A stretch of 64,000 nucleotides of DNA from Actinoplanes flavus (GTDB lineage Bacteria; Actinomycetota; Actinomycetes; Mycobacteriales; Micromonosporaceae): the NCBI RefSeq assembly GCF_017592555.1, contig NZ_JAGFNS010000019.1, positions 124,001 through 188,000 of the forward strand, in the 5' to 3' direction. Within the stretch, counting starts at the first letter, position 1. Each line of letters starts with the position of its first letter. Shown in pieces: positions 1-8,042 of this stretch. The notes beneath the pieces were generated by a model. The model saw only the letters and a list, made by a program, of their open reading frames with translations, made no database searches and had not been told where the DNA came from. Made by a program: the position numbers and the translations under genes.

Positions 1-996
1 CGCGGTGGCGTGCCGCTCGTAGTAGCCGCGGTAGTCCGCCCGGTACGCCTCGTGCAGCTCCCTGAGGCGGGCGACCACCTCGTCCAGGGCCGCGTCCGGG
101 GCGGTGTCCACGACCAGCGGTTTGACCTTGGTGCGCAGGAAGTGGTCGGGGCAGGAGGTGCCGAGGGCGGCCAGTTCGGCCAGGCGCTGCGAGCCCACGA
201 AGTCCAGCACCACGTCGCTGTCGGTGAAGTGCCCGACCTGGGGACGGTCGGTGGAGGCGAGGCCCCGGATCACCGGGAACAACGCGGCGGCGCGCTCACG
301 GCGTACGCCCGTGGGAAGGGGTCGATGGATCGTCGCGCCGAAGGGCGCGTTGCGGCCGTGCTCCGCGATGTAGGCCGCGGCGGTGTCGATGATCTCCCGC
401 GAGTGGGCCTCGCACTCGTCGCTTGTCGCGCCCCACGCGGTGATCCCGTGGCCGCCCAGGATGACGCCGATGGCCTGCGGGTTGGCCCGGTGGGCGGCGG
501 CGATGTCCAGGCCGAGCTGGAAGCCGGGCCGGCGCCAGTCCACCCAGAGCACACGGTCGCCGAAGATCTCCTTGGTCAGCGCCGGCCCGTCGGCGGCGGT
601 GGCGATCGCGATGCCGGCGTCCGGGTGCAGGTGGTCCACGTGCGGGGCGTCGACCAGGCCGTGCATGGCGGTGTCGATGCTGGGCGCGGCCCCGCCCTTG
701 CCGTGCAGGCAGTAGTCGAAGGCGGCGACCATCTCGTCCTCGCGGTCGATGCCCGGGTAGACACCGGTGAGCGCGCGCAGCCGGTCGAGGCGCAGGACGG
801 CCAGGCCCTTCTCGGTCAGCGTGCCGAGGTCGCCGCCGGAGCCCTTCACCCACACCAGGTCGACCGATTCACCGGTGACCGGGTCGGTGCCGGCGCCCTT
901 GGCGGACGTGTTGCCGCCGGCGTAGTTGGTGGTCCGCGGATCCGCGCCGAGGCGGTTCGAGCGGGCGATGAGCTCGGAGACTGCGGGGTTGGTCAT
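1..996 (-). CDS. rhaD: Bifunctional rhamnulose-1-phosphate aldolase / short-chain dehydrogenase, N-terminal part
   Basis: The first 332 residues are a class II aldolase domain; the gene runs off the left edge, so the C-terminal dehydrogenase half expected for this family (usually about 680 residues) is not visible. Visible features are the N-terminal YAGGNTS motif of class II aldolases, the metal-binding VDHLHPD cluster and a later GGHGITAWG histidine motif. The family splits L-rhamnulose-1-phosphate to dihydroxyacetone phosphate and lactaldehyde, which the dehydrogenase part then oxidises. ATG at 996 begins MTNPAVSEL with a GAAGAG ribosome site upstream. A 12-bp LacI-type palindrome lies 24 nt upstream. 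The L-rhamnose mutarotase gene at 49823-50161 supports rhamnose catabolism in this strain. The domain call is firm; the full bifunctional architecture is inferred. Confidence 0.85.
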   Translation of the reverse strand, partial: MTNPAVSELIARSNRLGADPRTTNYAGGNTSAKGAGTDPVTGESVDLVWVKGSGGDLGTLTEKGLAVLRLDRLRALTGVYPGIDREDEMVAAFDYCLHGKGGAAPSIDTAMHGLVDAPHVDHLHPDAGIAIATAADGPALTKEIFGDRVLWVDWRRPGFQLGLDIAAAHRANPQAIGVILGGHGITAWGATSDECEAHSREIIDTAAAYIAEHGRNAPFGATIHRPLPTGVRRERAAALFPVIRGLASTDRPQVGHFTDSDVVLDFVGSQRLAELAALGTSCPDHFLRTKVKPLVVDTAPDAALDEVVARLRELHEAYRADYRGYYERHATA

Positions 997-1019
997 GGGC
1001 GTCCGCTCTTCGTTCGATG

Positions 1020-1031
1020 TGAAACGTTTCA
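1020..1031. promoter_or_regulatory. LacI-family operator-like palindrome
   Basis: TGAAACGTTTCA is a perfect 12-bp palindrome with the central CG typical of LacI-family operators. It sits 24 nt upstream of the aldolase start codon, where a bound repressor would block transcription. A close relative, TTGAAACATTTCAA, precedes the lacI gene of this window at 20255-20268. That the same regulator binds both is inference. Confidence 0.6.
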
Positions 1032-1068
1032 GAGACACCGGTAGATTACGGCCGCCACTCACCCCCGG

Positions 1069-4000
1069 TCAAGAGCCCGGCTGACTCCCGTCCCGCACCG
1101 CGGCGAGGACCTGACGGCTGAGCTCCAGCTCGTCCTCGTACGCCGCCGGGTCGTCCCGTTTCAGATCCAGGTAGATGCGGACCGACTCCTCGGCCGAGGC
1201 CAGCACCGCCGACCGGGAGGCGTCGGCACGCAGGCCGGCTCGCGCGTGCGCGCCCAGAGCCCGGGCCAGGGAGAGCCGATGCGCCATCGGGTTCACGGCC
1301 GCGACCTCCCGGACGACGCCGACCGCCTCCTCGGCGGCCCGCAGCGCCTCCCGCCCGTCGCCGGCCAGCTCGTGCCAGAGAGCGAGCTGCAGCAACGAGC
1401 CCGCGAGGTCGGCCTGATGGACGGCCGGGTTCGCCGCGGCCAGCCGGCGCCGGATGCCGATCGCCTCCCCGGTCATGGCCAGCGCCTCGGGTATCCGCCC
1501 CACCGTCGCCAGCAGACCGCCGCGATTGTTCAGCATCGTCGCGAAGTGGTGCTGGTACGCGGCCGGGTCGCGGGCGGTCAGCTCACGGTAGAGGTGCAGG
1601 CACTCGTCGGTGGCCGCCAGCGCCTCGCCGTAACGGCCCAGGGTGCCCAGACGGTTGCCGAGGTTGCACAACGCCTCGGCCAGACTGGCCCGGTAGGCGG
1701 CCGGGTTGGCGGCATCCAGCCGCCGCAGCAGCCGCACCGACTCCGTACCCGGCGGCAACGCCTCCCCGGCCCGCCCGGCAGTCCAGAGATACAGCCCCAG
1801 GTTGTTCAGCGCCTGCGCCAGACCGGGCAGGTGTGCGGCCGGATTCCCGGCGGCCAGCCGGCGCATCAGCACGACCGCCTCCTCGGCCGGCTCCAGCGCG
1901 TCGCTCGTCGCCGCCGACTCGTACCGTGCGGCGCCGAGGTTGATCAGCGCCCGGGCGAGCAGGTCCTCGTAGGCCTCCGGATTCGCGGCGGCGAGCCGCC
2001 GATAGATGGCGATCCCCTCCTCCGCCGCCGCCAGCGACTCGGCGAAACGGCCGGTCGCGCTCAGCGCGAGCCCGAACATGCCCAGCGCCTTGGCCAGGTC
2101 CGGCGAGTACGCCAACGGATCGGCATCGGCCAGTTGCCGGCACAGGTCGACCGCCTCGCTCAGGTCCGACAGCGCCGCCCCGGCACTGCCGCTCCACAGA
2201 AGCGACAGGCCGACGTTCACGAGGGCCGCCGCGAGCCTCTGCCGGTGCGCGGCCGGGTCGGTGACCGCCAGCCGCCGCAGCAGTCGCACCGCCTCCCCTC
2301 CGAAGGCGATCGCGTCGTCTCTCCGGCCCAGCTCCAGGGTGATCAAGGATGCGTTGAGAAGCGCCTGCGACAGAGCGGGTTCGAAAGCGTCCGGATTGGC
2401 CTCCACCAGCCCCTGGTACAGCGAAACCGCCTCCTCCGTCGCCAGCAGGGCATCCTCCCGCCGGCCGATCTCCATGAGCAGAAGACCCAGATTGATCAAC
2501 GAAATCGCCAGGTCGGGCAGGAAGACCGCCGGATCCGCCGCGGCGAGCCGCCGATGCAGGCCGACAGCCTCCTCCACCGCCGACAGAGCGGCCGCCCGGC
2601 GCCCGAGCCGTTGCAGACCGAAACCGAGATTGCTCAGCGAACCCGCGAGCACCGGCCACAGCTGTGCGCCGCCACTCTCGACCAGCTCCCGGTAGACGGC
2701 GACGGCCTCCTCAGCCGGGGCCCGGCCGTCGCGCCCCAGATGCGCCAGCACCAGGCCCAGACTGTCCAGCACGCGAGCGAGCCGGATCCGCTGCTGCACA
2801 TCGGCGGAATCCGCCTGACGCTGCAGAGCAACCGCCTCCTCCGCCAGCGGCAGCGCCTCGGCGTGACGGCTCAGAGCCCGCAGGGCATGCACGGCCACGA
2901 TCAGCGCGTCGACGAACTCCGGTCTCCAGGCTTCCCGGCCCGACTCACGAAACAGGACGGCGGCCCGGTCCGCGGAACGCCACGCGTCCTCGTTACGGCC
3001 GGCGTTGAGCAGCTTGACCGCGTGGGCCAGCAGACCGCGTGCCCGAGCGGCGGGATCGGCGGTCCCGGCCAGCCGGTGCCCGGTCAGGACCGTGCTGATC
3101 GCCGCGGCCGCCACGTCCAGGTCGATGTGCCGGTGCGGTGGGAGCAGCTTCTGGATCGGTTCCAGGACCTCCGGGTCGATGCCGGGAATCTCGGCCAAGC
3201 GGGTCAGCATGGCTCCGCCCGCCGCGATCGCCAGCTCGGGGCGCTGCCGGATCAGCGGGTAGAGCAGCTCGGTGGCAACGTGCGGCCAGCGGCGCGCTGT
3301 CTCCACCAGCACGGTCAGTGCCGCCCCGGACCAGGGCGCACCCTCCCCCGGATCCCTCTCCCGCGACTCCCCCTTCCTCAGCTCCCCGCTCTCCAGCTCC
3401 CCGCTCCCCGGCTTTCCCCTTCCCGGCGCGCCCGTCAGCAGCGACGCCGCGGTCAACGTCCAGTCGTCGGTGAGCCCACCGCCACGGTCGTGGCCCGGGA
3501 CGGAGAGGGCGATCAGGTCCTCGCCGAGCCGGTCCGGGTGCAGCGGCTCCAGCACGGTCCGTGAATCGGCCGACGGATAGCAGGCCCGGTGGTCGTCGAT
3601 CAGCCGGTCCCCACCGTCGAGCCCGGCCTGCCGCAGCGCCTCCCGGGCGTCCGGGCGGGCCAGCGCCCCGGTCAGCGTGGCCGTCCACACCGTCCGGTGC
3701 ATCACCTCCGGCGGCGTGACCAGCGGGTTCTCGGCGCGGGCGTGCATGTGGTGCCAGTGCGCGGCCTCCCGGCGCAACAGGTAGGCGGAGACCGCCTCCG
3801 GTCCGGCCGGGGTGTCGTCGCCGTGCCACCGCGCGTCGACCGCCGCGAGGGCCGCCATGTGCACGGCCAGCACCTGCCCGAACCGGTCGTCACCCAGCCC
3901 CGAGGGCAGCGGCCAATCGGTGTCGACGACGGCCGCGAGCCGATCATCGCCCGGCCCCGGCGGCCGGACGGTGTCGCCGGGGCCGAGGACGGCGGCGAAC

Positions 4001-4704
4001 CGCCCGGCCGCGGCGGCGTACAGGCTGGCCCGGTCGGCGGACAGCGACGGCAGCGCGACGTCACCGGTCGGCACGGTCAGGTCGCTCTCCACCCGGTCGG
4101 CCAGAGCCGGCCACCAGTAGCCGGAGGAGCGGGCCAGCAACAGCACCCGCACCACCGACGACGTCGCCGCGCTCAACTGCTGGAGCTGGGTGATCAGGGT
4201 GAGCAGCGCGGACGGCGGCCACCGGTCGGCGTAGTCGACCACCGCGAGCACCGGTCCGCCGGGCAGATCCACCCGGGACCCGGGCAGCGGCGTGGGTGTG
4301 TGCAGCACCCGCCAGACCGTCCAGCCGTCCGCCGCGCAGCGGTCGGCGACCTCCCCGGCCAGCCGGGTCTTGCCCTGCCCGCCCGGGGCGTGGATCAGCC
4401 GGACCGCGAGCGGCGCCTCCCCGGCGAGCCATCCGGCCAGATCGGACAACATCCCGTCGCGGCCGGTGAACGGAACGATCCGATGCCGGGCCAGCAGCAT
4501 CCGGCTGGGTTGCGCCCGGGCGTCGGCGGCGGACAGCGGCACGGCCCGAACCATCTCCTGGGCCACTCGGTAGGGCGGCCGGTCGAGGCTGATCGTCACG
4601 TCACCCCGGACACCCTGCACCATCACCACGTCGCCGAACACGACACTGCCGGAGATCGACTGGATGCCGTGCCTCGCCGGCCACCAACGGCGCCTGATAC
4701 CCAT
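1069..4704 (-). CDS. STAND-like NTPase with C-terminal tetratricopeptide repeats
   Basis: A 1211-residue protein. Residues about 16-42 form a short beta-rich opening (SISGSVVFGDVV, then GDVTISLD) found in front of many actinobacterial NTPase-TPR proteins. A P-loop APGGQGKT lies at residues 106-113 and a Walker B-like VLAVVDYAD about 45 residues later. A Gly/Glu-rich linker (about residues 425-460) precedes roughly a dozen repeats of about 50 residues with the pattern NLG..L...GR..EAL.A.EEAV.L.R.LA..NPAAY, which are TPR helices. This is the build of signal-transducing STAND ATPases, where repeats sense a ligand and the NTPase switches. Its ligand and output are unknown and no effector gene is adjacent. 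The start is uncertain: the first in-frame ATG is used, but the conserved part begins near residue 15. Confidence 0.75.
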   Translation of the reverse strand: MGIRRRWWPARHGIQSISGSVVFGDVVMVQGVRGDVTISLDRPPYRVAQEMVRAVPLSAADARAQPSRMLLARHRIVPFTGRDGMLSDLAGWLAGEAPLAVRLIHAPGGQGKTRLAGEVADRCAADGWTVWRVLHTPTPLPGSRVDLPGGPVLAVVDYADRWPPSALLTLITQLQQLSAATSSVVRVLLLARSSGYWWPALADRVESDLTVPTGDVALPSLSADRASLYAAAAGRFAAVLGPGDTVRPPGPGDDRLAAVVDTDWPLPSGLGDDRFGQVLAVHMAALAAVDARWHGDDTPAGPEAVSAYLLRREAAHWHHMHARAENPLVTPPEVMHRTVWTATLTGALARPDAREALRQAGLDGGDRLIDDHRACYPSADSRTVLEPLHPDRLGEDLIALSVPGHDRGGGLTDDWTLTAASLLTGAPGRGKPGSGELESGELRKGESRERDPGEGAPWSGAALTVLVETARRWPHVATELLYPLIRQRPELAIAAGGAMLTRLAEIPGIDPEVLEPIQKLLPPHRHIDLDVAAAAISTVLTGHRLAGTADPAARARGLLAHAVKLLNAGRNEDAWRSADRAAVLFRESGREAWRPEFVDALIVAVHALRALSRHAEALPLAEEAVALQRQADSADVQQRIRLARVLDSLGLVLAHLGRDGRAPAEEAVAVYRELVESGGAQLWPVLAGSLSNLGFGLQRLGRRAAALSAVEEAVGLHRRLAAADPAVFLPDLAISLINLGLLLMEIGRREDALLATEEAVSLYQGLVEANPDAFEPALSQALLNASLITLELGRRDDAIAFGGEAVRLLRRLAVTDPAAHRQRLAAALVNVGLSLLWSGSAGAALSDLSEAVDLCRQLADADPLAYSPDLAKALGMFGLALSATGRFAESLAAAEEGIAIYRRLAAANPEAYEDLLARALINLGAARYESAATSDALEPAEEAVVLMRRLAAGNPAAHLPGLAQALNNLGLYLWTAGRAGEALPPGTESVRLLRRLDAANPAAYRASLAEALCNLGNRLGTLGRYGEALAATDECLHLYRELTARDPAAYQHHFATMLNNRGGLLATVGRIPEALAMTGEAIGIRRRLAAANPAVHQADLAGSLLQLALWHELAGDGREALRAAEEAVGVVREVAAVNPMAHRLSLARALGAHARAGLRADASRSAVLASAEESVRIYLDLKRDDPAAYEDELELSRQVLAAVRDGSQPGS

Positions 4705-4811
4705 CGATACATTCTGCGATCACCCGTCCATCGACGGGGCCCATCGAAGCGCCGAACGAGGCGTGACGTTCGTAGGAGCCGCCGGGGCCGGGTGGCGCCT
4801 ACGATCACGCG

Positions 4812-5327
4812 ATGCGCTCCGAGACGACGGTGATCCGGGAGAAGACGGCCGCCGACGACGCGGCCTGTGCCGCCCTGCTGCGGCGGGTGCACGCCCGCGA
4901 CGGCTACCCGCTGTTCCTGCCGCCGGAGGACGTGGCCGGCTTCCTCCGGCCGGAATCCGAGCGGATCGCCTGGGTGGCCGAGCACGACGGCGGGATCGTC
5001 GGCCACGTCGCCCTGCACTGCCCGCCGGAGGATCCGACCCTGTCCGCGGCGTCCACGGCGACCGGCCTGCCGCCGGACCGGCTGGCCCTGCTGGCGCGCC
5101 TGTTCACCGCCCCGGAGGTACGCCGTGCGGGTCTCGGCCGTGCCCTGCTGCGGCACGCCACCGGCCACGCCCCGCTGCTGGGCCGCCGCGCGGTCCTGGA
5201 CGTGGGGATGTCGCTGCCGAAGGCGGTCGCCCTCTACGAGTCGGAGGGCTGGTCGCGGGCCGGGGAGCTGCACATCCCGCTGGACGAGGGCCCGATGCTG
5301 GACCTCTGGGTCTACGTGAGCCCCTGA
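4812..5327 (+). CDS. GNAT family N-acetyltransferase
   Basis: A 171-residue protein with the GNAT fold: a beta strand IAWVAEHDGGIVGHVAL, then FTAPEVRRAGLGRALL, which is the acetyl-CoA pyrophosphate loop (R/Q-x-x-G-x-G/A pattern), and a C-terminal ALYESEGW motif typical of the last helix and strand. It would transfer an acetyl group from acetyl-CoA to an amine; the substrate cannot be told. TACGAT at 4800-4805 is a -10 element exactly 6 nt before the ATG, and no ribosome site is visible, so a leaderless mRNA is likely. It is divergent from the TPR-NTPase gene and its 3' end overlaps the convergent HEAT-like gene by 16 bp. Confidence 0.85.
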   Translation: MRSETTVIREKTAADDAACAALLRRVHARDGYPLFLPPEDVAGFLRPESERIAWVAEHDGGIVGHVALHCPPEDPTLSAASTATGLPPDRLALLARLFTAPEVRRAGLGRALLRHATGHAPLLGRRAVLDVGMSLPKAVALYESEGWSRAGELHIPLDEGPMLDLWVYVSP

Positions 5328-6199
5328 CGGATGTCGCGCAGCCGCCGCCGGATCGCGTCGTCCGCCCCGGCGATGTCGGCGGCGGTGCCCGTGCTGAGCA
5401 GGCGGCCGCCGTTGATCAGCTCGTCGAGCCGGGCGATCAGCTCCGCGTCCGGGCCGAGCAGGTCCGCCAGCAACTCGGCGACGTCGACGACGTCGTCAGG
5501 GCTCACGGCCGACAGCAGCGCGCGCAGGGTGGGCAGGGCCGTCGTGCTGTCACCGGTGGCGGCCACGGTCACGACCGCGGCCAGGATCTGCGCGCGCCGG
5601 TCGGGGCCGTGCATCGGCTCGCCCGTCAGGCAGGCGCGGGCGGCCGGCACGGCGGGCATCAGATCGGCGCCGGCGTCCAGCAGCGGCGGCCGCACCGGAT
5701 ACGGCGGCCTCGGCGGGATCAGCCCGCGCAGCCCCTGCTGCCCCACGGAGCCGAACGCCCCGTCCAGCGCGGCCAGCAGCAGGCCCGGGTTTCCGGTCAG
5801 CCGCCGGATCGCGGCGGCGGCGTCGATGTCACCGTCGTCAGCGATCCCCCAGAGGTACGGCATCATCTCCGGTCCGGCGTGGCCGATCCGGGCGAGCGCT
5901 CCCGCCGCGATCGACCCGGTCTCCGGAAGAAGAGCGATCAGATCCGGTACGGCGTCCGCCGCCCGTGGCCCCCAGGACGCGACGACGTCGATCAGACGGA
6001 CGTGCTGGGCCAGACGGGCACGGACCGCCGCCAGCACCTCCGGGGTGAAGGTGGCGCGGCGCGGGGAGGCGAGGTGCGGTCCGAGGTGGACCCACCGTGG
6101 ATCGCCCCGCCACTGGAGAGTTTCGACGGTCTCGCGCTCCGGGTTGGTCGCGGCGGCGGCGCCGTCCGGTATGCGGTTCATCGCGAACAGGGCGGGCAC
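5312..6199 (-). CDS. HEAT-repeat-like protein, intact frame downstream of an apparent frameshift
   Basis: The 295-residue frame from a GTG at 6199 is helical and Ala/Leu-rich with PDLIALL and ALARIGHAGPEMMPYLWG type helices, matching an actinobacterial HEAT-repeat family. The family's usual beginning, MTDWASLGHAYGPA, is encoded immediately upstream from ATG 6324 in another frame, and the continuation LARIHHQGTVHPATAAAVPALF is in the frame used here. The switch must fall between 6285 and 6268. The ATG at 6324 overlaps the stop of the ABC exporter gene by 4 bp (ATGA), so the native gene was probably 5312-6324 and translationally coupled to the exporter. Either a one-base sequencing error or a genuine frameshift mutation explains this. 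Function is unknown; HEAT repeats usually serve as protein scaffolds. Confidence 0.65.
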   Translation of the reverse strand: MPALFAMNRIPDGAAAATNPERETVETLQWRGDPRWVHLGPHLASPRRATFTPEVLAAVRARLAQHVRLIDVVASWGPRAADAVPDLIALLPETGSIAAGALARIGHAGPEMMPYLWGIADDGDIDAAAAIRRLTGNPGLLLAALDGAFGSVGQQGLRGLIPPRPPYPVRPPLLDAGADLMPAVPAARACLTGEPMHGPDRRAQILAAVVTVAATGDSTTALPTLRALLSAVSPDDVVDVAELLADLLGPDAELIARLDELINGGRLLSTGTAADIAGADDAIRRRLRDIRQGLT

Positions 6200-6320
6200 G
6201 GCCGCCGCGGTCGCCGGATGGACGGTGCCCTGGTGGTGGATCCGCGCCAGGATCCCGGCCGTCTGGTCCGGCCCATGCCGGCCGCTGGGCCGTAGGCGTG
6301 GCCGAGGGATGCCCAGTCGG

Positions 6321-8042
6321 TCATCGGGGCACCCGGCCGCCGTGCCAGGAGCGCCACAGGGCCGCGTAGGGGCCGTCGGCGGCGACCAGGTCGTCGTGGC
6401 GGCCGAGTTCGATGATGCGGCCGTCGTCCATGACGGCGACCCGGTCGGCGTCGTGGGCGGTCTGGAGGCGGTGGGCGATCGCGATGACGGTCCGTTCGTG
6501 CAGGACGGCGGCGAGGGCGCGCTCGGCGGTCCGGGCGGCGGTCGGGTCGAGCAGCGCGGTCGCCTCGTCGAGGATGACCGTGTGCGGGTCGGCGAGGACC
6601 ACCCGGGCCAGCGCCAGCTGCTGGGCCTGTGCCCCGTCGAGGGGGTGTTCGCCGAGGTCGCGGTCGAGGTCGTCGGCCCAGTCGGCGCCGACCGTGCGCA
6701 ATGCCTCGCGCAGCCGTTCGTCGGGGGCGGCGACCATCAGGTTGGCGCGCAGCGTGTCCTGGAAGACATGGTGCTCCTGGGTGACCAGGACGACGTGGCG
6801 GCGCAGCTCGTCCGGTGGCAGGTCGGCGATCGGCACGCCGCCGACCGTGACGGTGCCGGAGGTGGGCCGGTCGACGCCGGCGATGAGGCGGCCCAGGGTG
6901 GACTTGCCGGCGCCGGAGAGGCCGACGACGGCGAGACGCTCGCCGGGGCGGACGGTCAGGGCGACGTCGTGCAGGACGTCACGGCCCCGGTCGTACGCGT
7001 ACCGGACGTCGGTGACCTCGATCCGCTCGTCGGCGGGCGCCCGTTCGTCCGGCGGGGGCGGCGCCGGCACCGAGCCGAGGCCCTCGATGCGGGCGAAGGA
7101 CGCGGCGCCGGCCTGCAACTGGTCGAGGAAGATCAGGATGCCGTCCAGCGGGCCGACCAGCTGCCGCAGGTAGAGCACGGCCGCGGCCACGGTGCCGATG
7201 CTGACCCGGCCGTCGATGTGCATCAGCCCGCCGAGGGTGAGCACGAGGACCGCCGGGATCGCGTACGACGACTCGGCCAGCGGGAAGAACACGCTGCGCA
7301 ACCCGAGCGTGAACAGTCTCGTGCGCCGGGTCTCGGCGATCGCCGCATCACCGGCCGCGATCCGCCGCGCGTGCAGGCCGAACGCCTCGATCGTGCGGGC
7401 GCCGCCGGTGGTGTTGGCGAGTTCGTCGGCGAGCCGGGAGGCGGCCTCGCCCTCGGCGAGGTACGCGTCGCGGGCCCGCCGCAGGAACCACCGCGTCACG
7501 AACCAGATTCCGGAGAACCCGATCACGCCGACCACGCCGAGCAGCGGGTCGAGCACCACCACGGCCACGATCAGGAAGGCGATCTGCACGACGCCCACGA
7601 AGATCGGCGGCAGCAGGTCGCGCAGCGCGTTGGCCACACTGTCGACGTCGGTGCTGCCGCGGGCGGCGAGGTCACCGGCGGGCACCCGTTCGACCACGGC
7701 GGCGGGCAGGCCGAGCACCCGCCGCAGGAACGTCTCCCGGATCCGGGCGGCGGTGCGTTCGCCGAACCGGTAGGCGGCGGCCAGCGCGTACCGGGCCAGC
7801 AGGGTCTGGGCGAGGGCGCACAGGAGCACCGCGCCGGCCAGCCGGTCCACCTCACCGGCCCCGCCGCCGGCGGACACCGTGTCGATGACCCGGCCCAGCA
7901 GCGCCGGCCCGCCGAGCCCGGCCACCGCGGCCAGCGAGGCGATGACCAGGAACCCGGCGACGGCCCGCGCGTCCGCGCTGATCAGCCGCCGGGCGGCGCG
8001 GGACACGTCGCGGCGCGAGGCGACCGGCAGCAGGGTGCTCAT
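6321..8042 (-). CDS. ABC exporter half-transporter with intact Walker motifs and degenerate signature
   Basis: A 573-residue fused permease-ATPase. Six membrane helices fill about residues 1-310, beginning after RLISADARAVAGFLVIASL. The ATPase has a good Walker A (GLSGAGKST), Q-loop (VLVTQEHH), Walker B with catalytic Glu (VILDEATALLD) and H-loop histidine (AIAHRLQT), but its signature reads PLDGAQAQQLALAR rather than LSGGQ. Its start codon overlaps the stop of the partner gene (8039-9700) in an ATGA, so the two are made in equal amounts and surely form a heterodimer. Together they have one complete ATP site. Substrate is unknown; relatives export drugs, lipids or peptides. Confidence 0.88.
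   Translation of the reverse strand: MSTLLPVASRRDVSRAARRLISADARAVAGFLVIASLAAVAGLGGPALLGRVIDTVSAGGGAGEVDRLAGAVLLCALAQTLLARYALAAAYRFGERTAARIRETFLRRVLGLPAAVVERVPAGDLAARGSTDVDSVANALRDLLPPIFVGVVQIAFLIVAVVVLDPLLGVVGVIGFSGIWFVTRWFLRRARDAYLAEGEAASRLADELANTTGGARTIEAFGLHARRIAAGDAAIAETRRTRLFTLGLRSVFFPLAESSYAIPAVLVLTLGGLMHIDGRVSIGTVAAAVLYLRQLVGPLDGILIFLDQLQAGAASFARIEGLGSVPAPPPPDERAPADERIEVTDVRYAYDRGRDVLHDVALTVRPGERLAVVGLSGAGKSTLGRLIAGVDRPTSGTVTVGGVPIADLPPDELRRHVVLVTQEHHVFQDTLRANLMVAAPDERLREALRTVGADWADDLDRDLGEHPLDGAQAQQLALARVVLADPHTVILDEATALLDPTAARTAERALAAVLHERTVIAIAHRLQTAHDADRVAVMDDGRIIELGRHDDLVAADGPYAALWRSWHGGRVPR

Noticed and set aside
10-1044. Long plus-strand frame of 344 codons over the aldolase gene
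   Set aside because: It is antisense to a clear class II aldolase; its product is Val/Gly/Ala-rich with no domain.
1246-3564. 772-codon plus-strand frame
   Set aside because: It mirrors the TPR gene on the other strand; the product is Arg/Gln-rich and low in complexity, a typical high-GC shadow.
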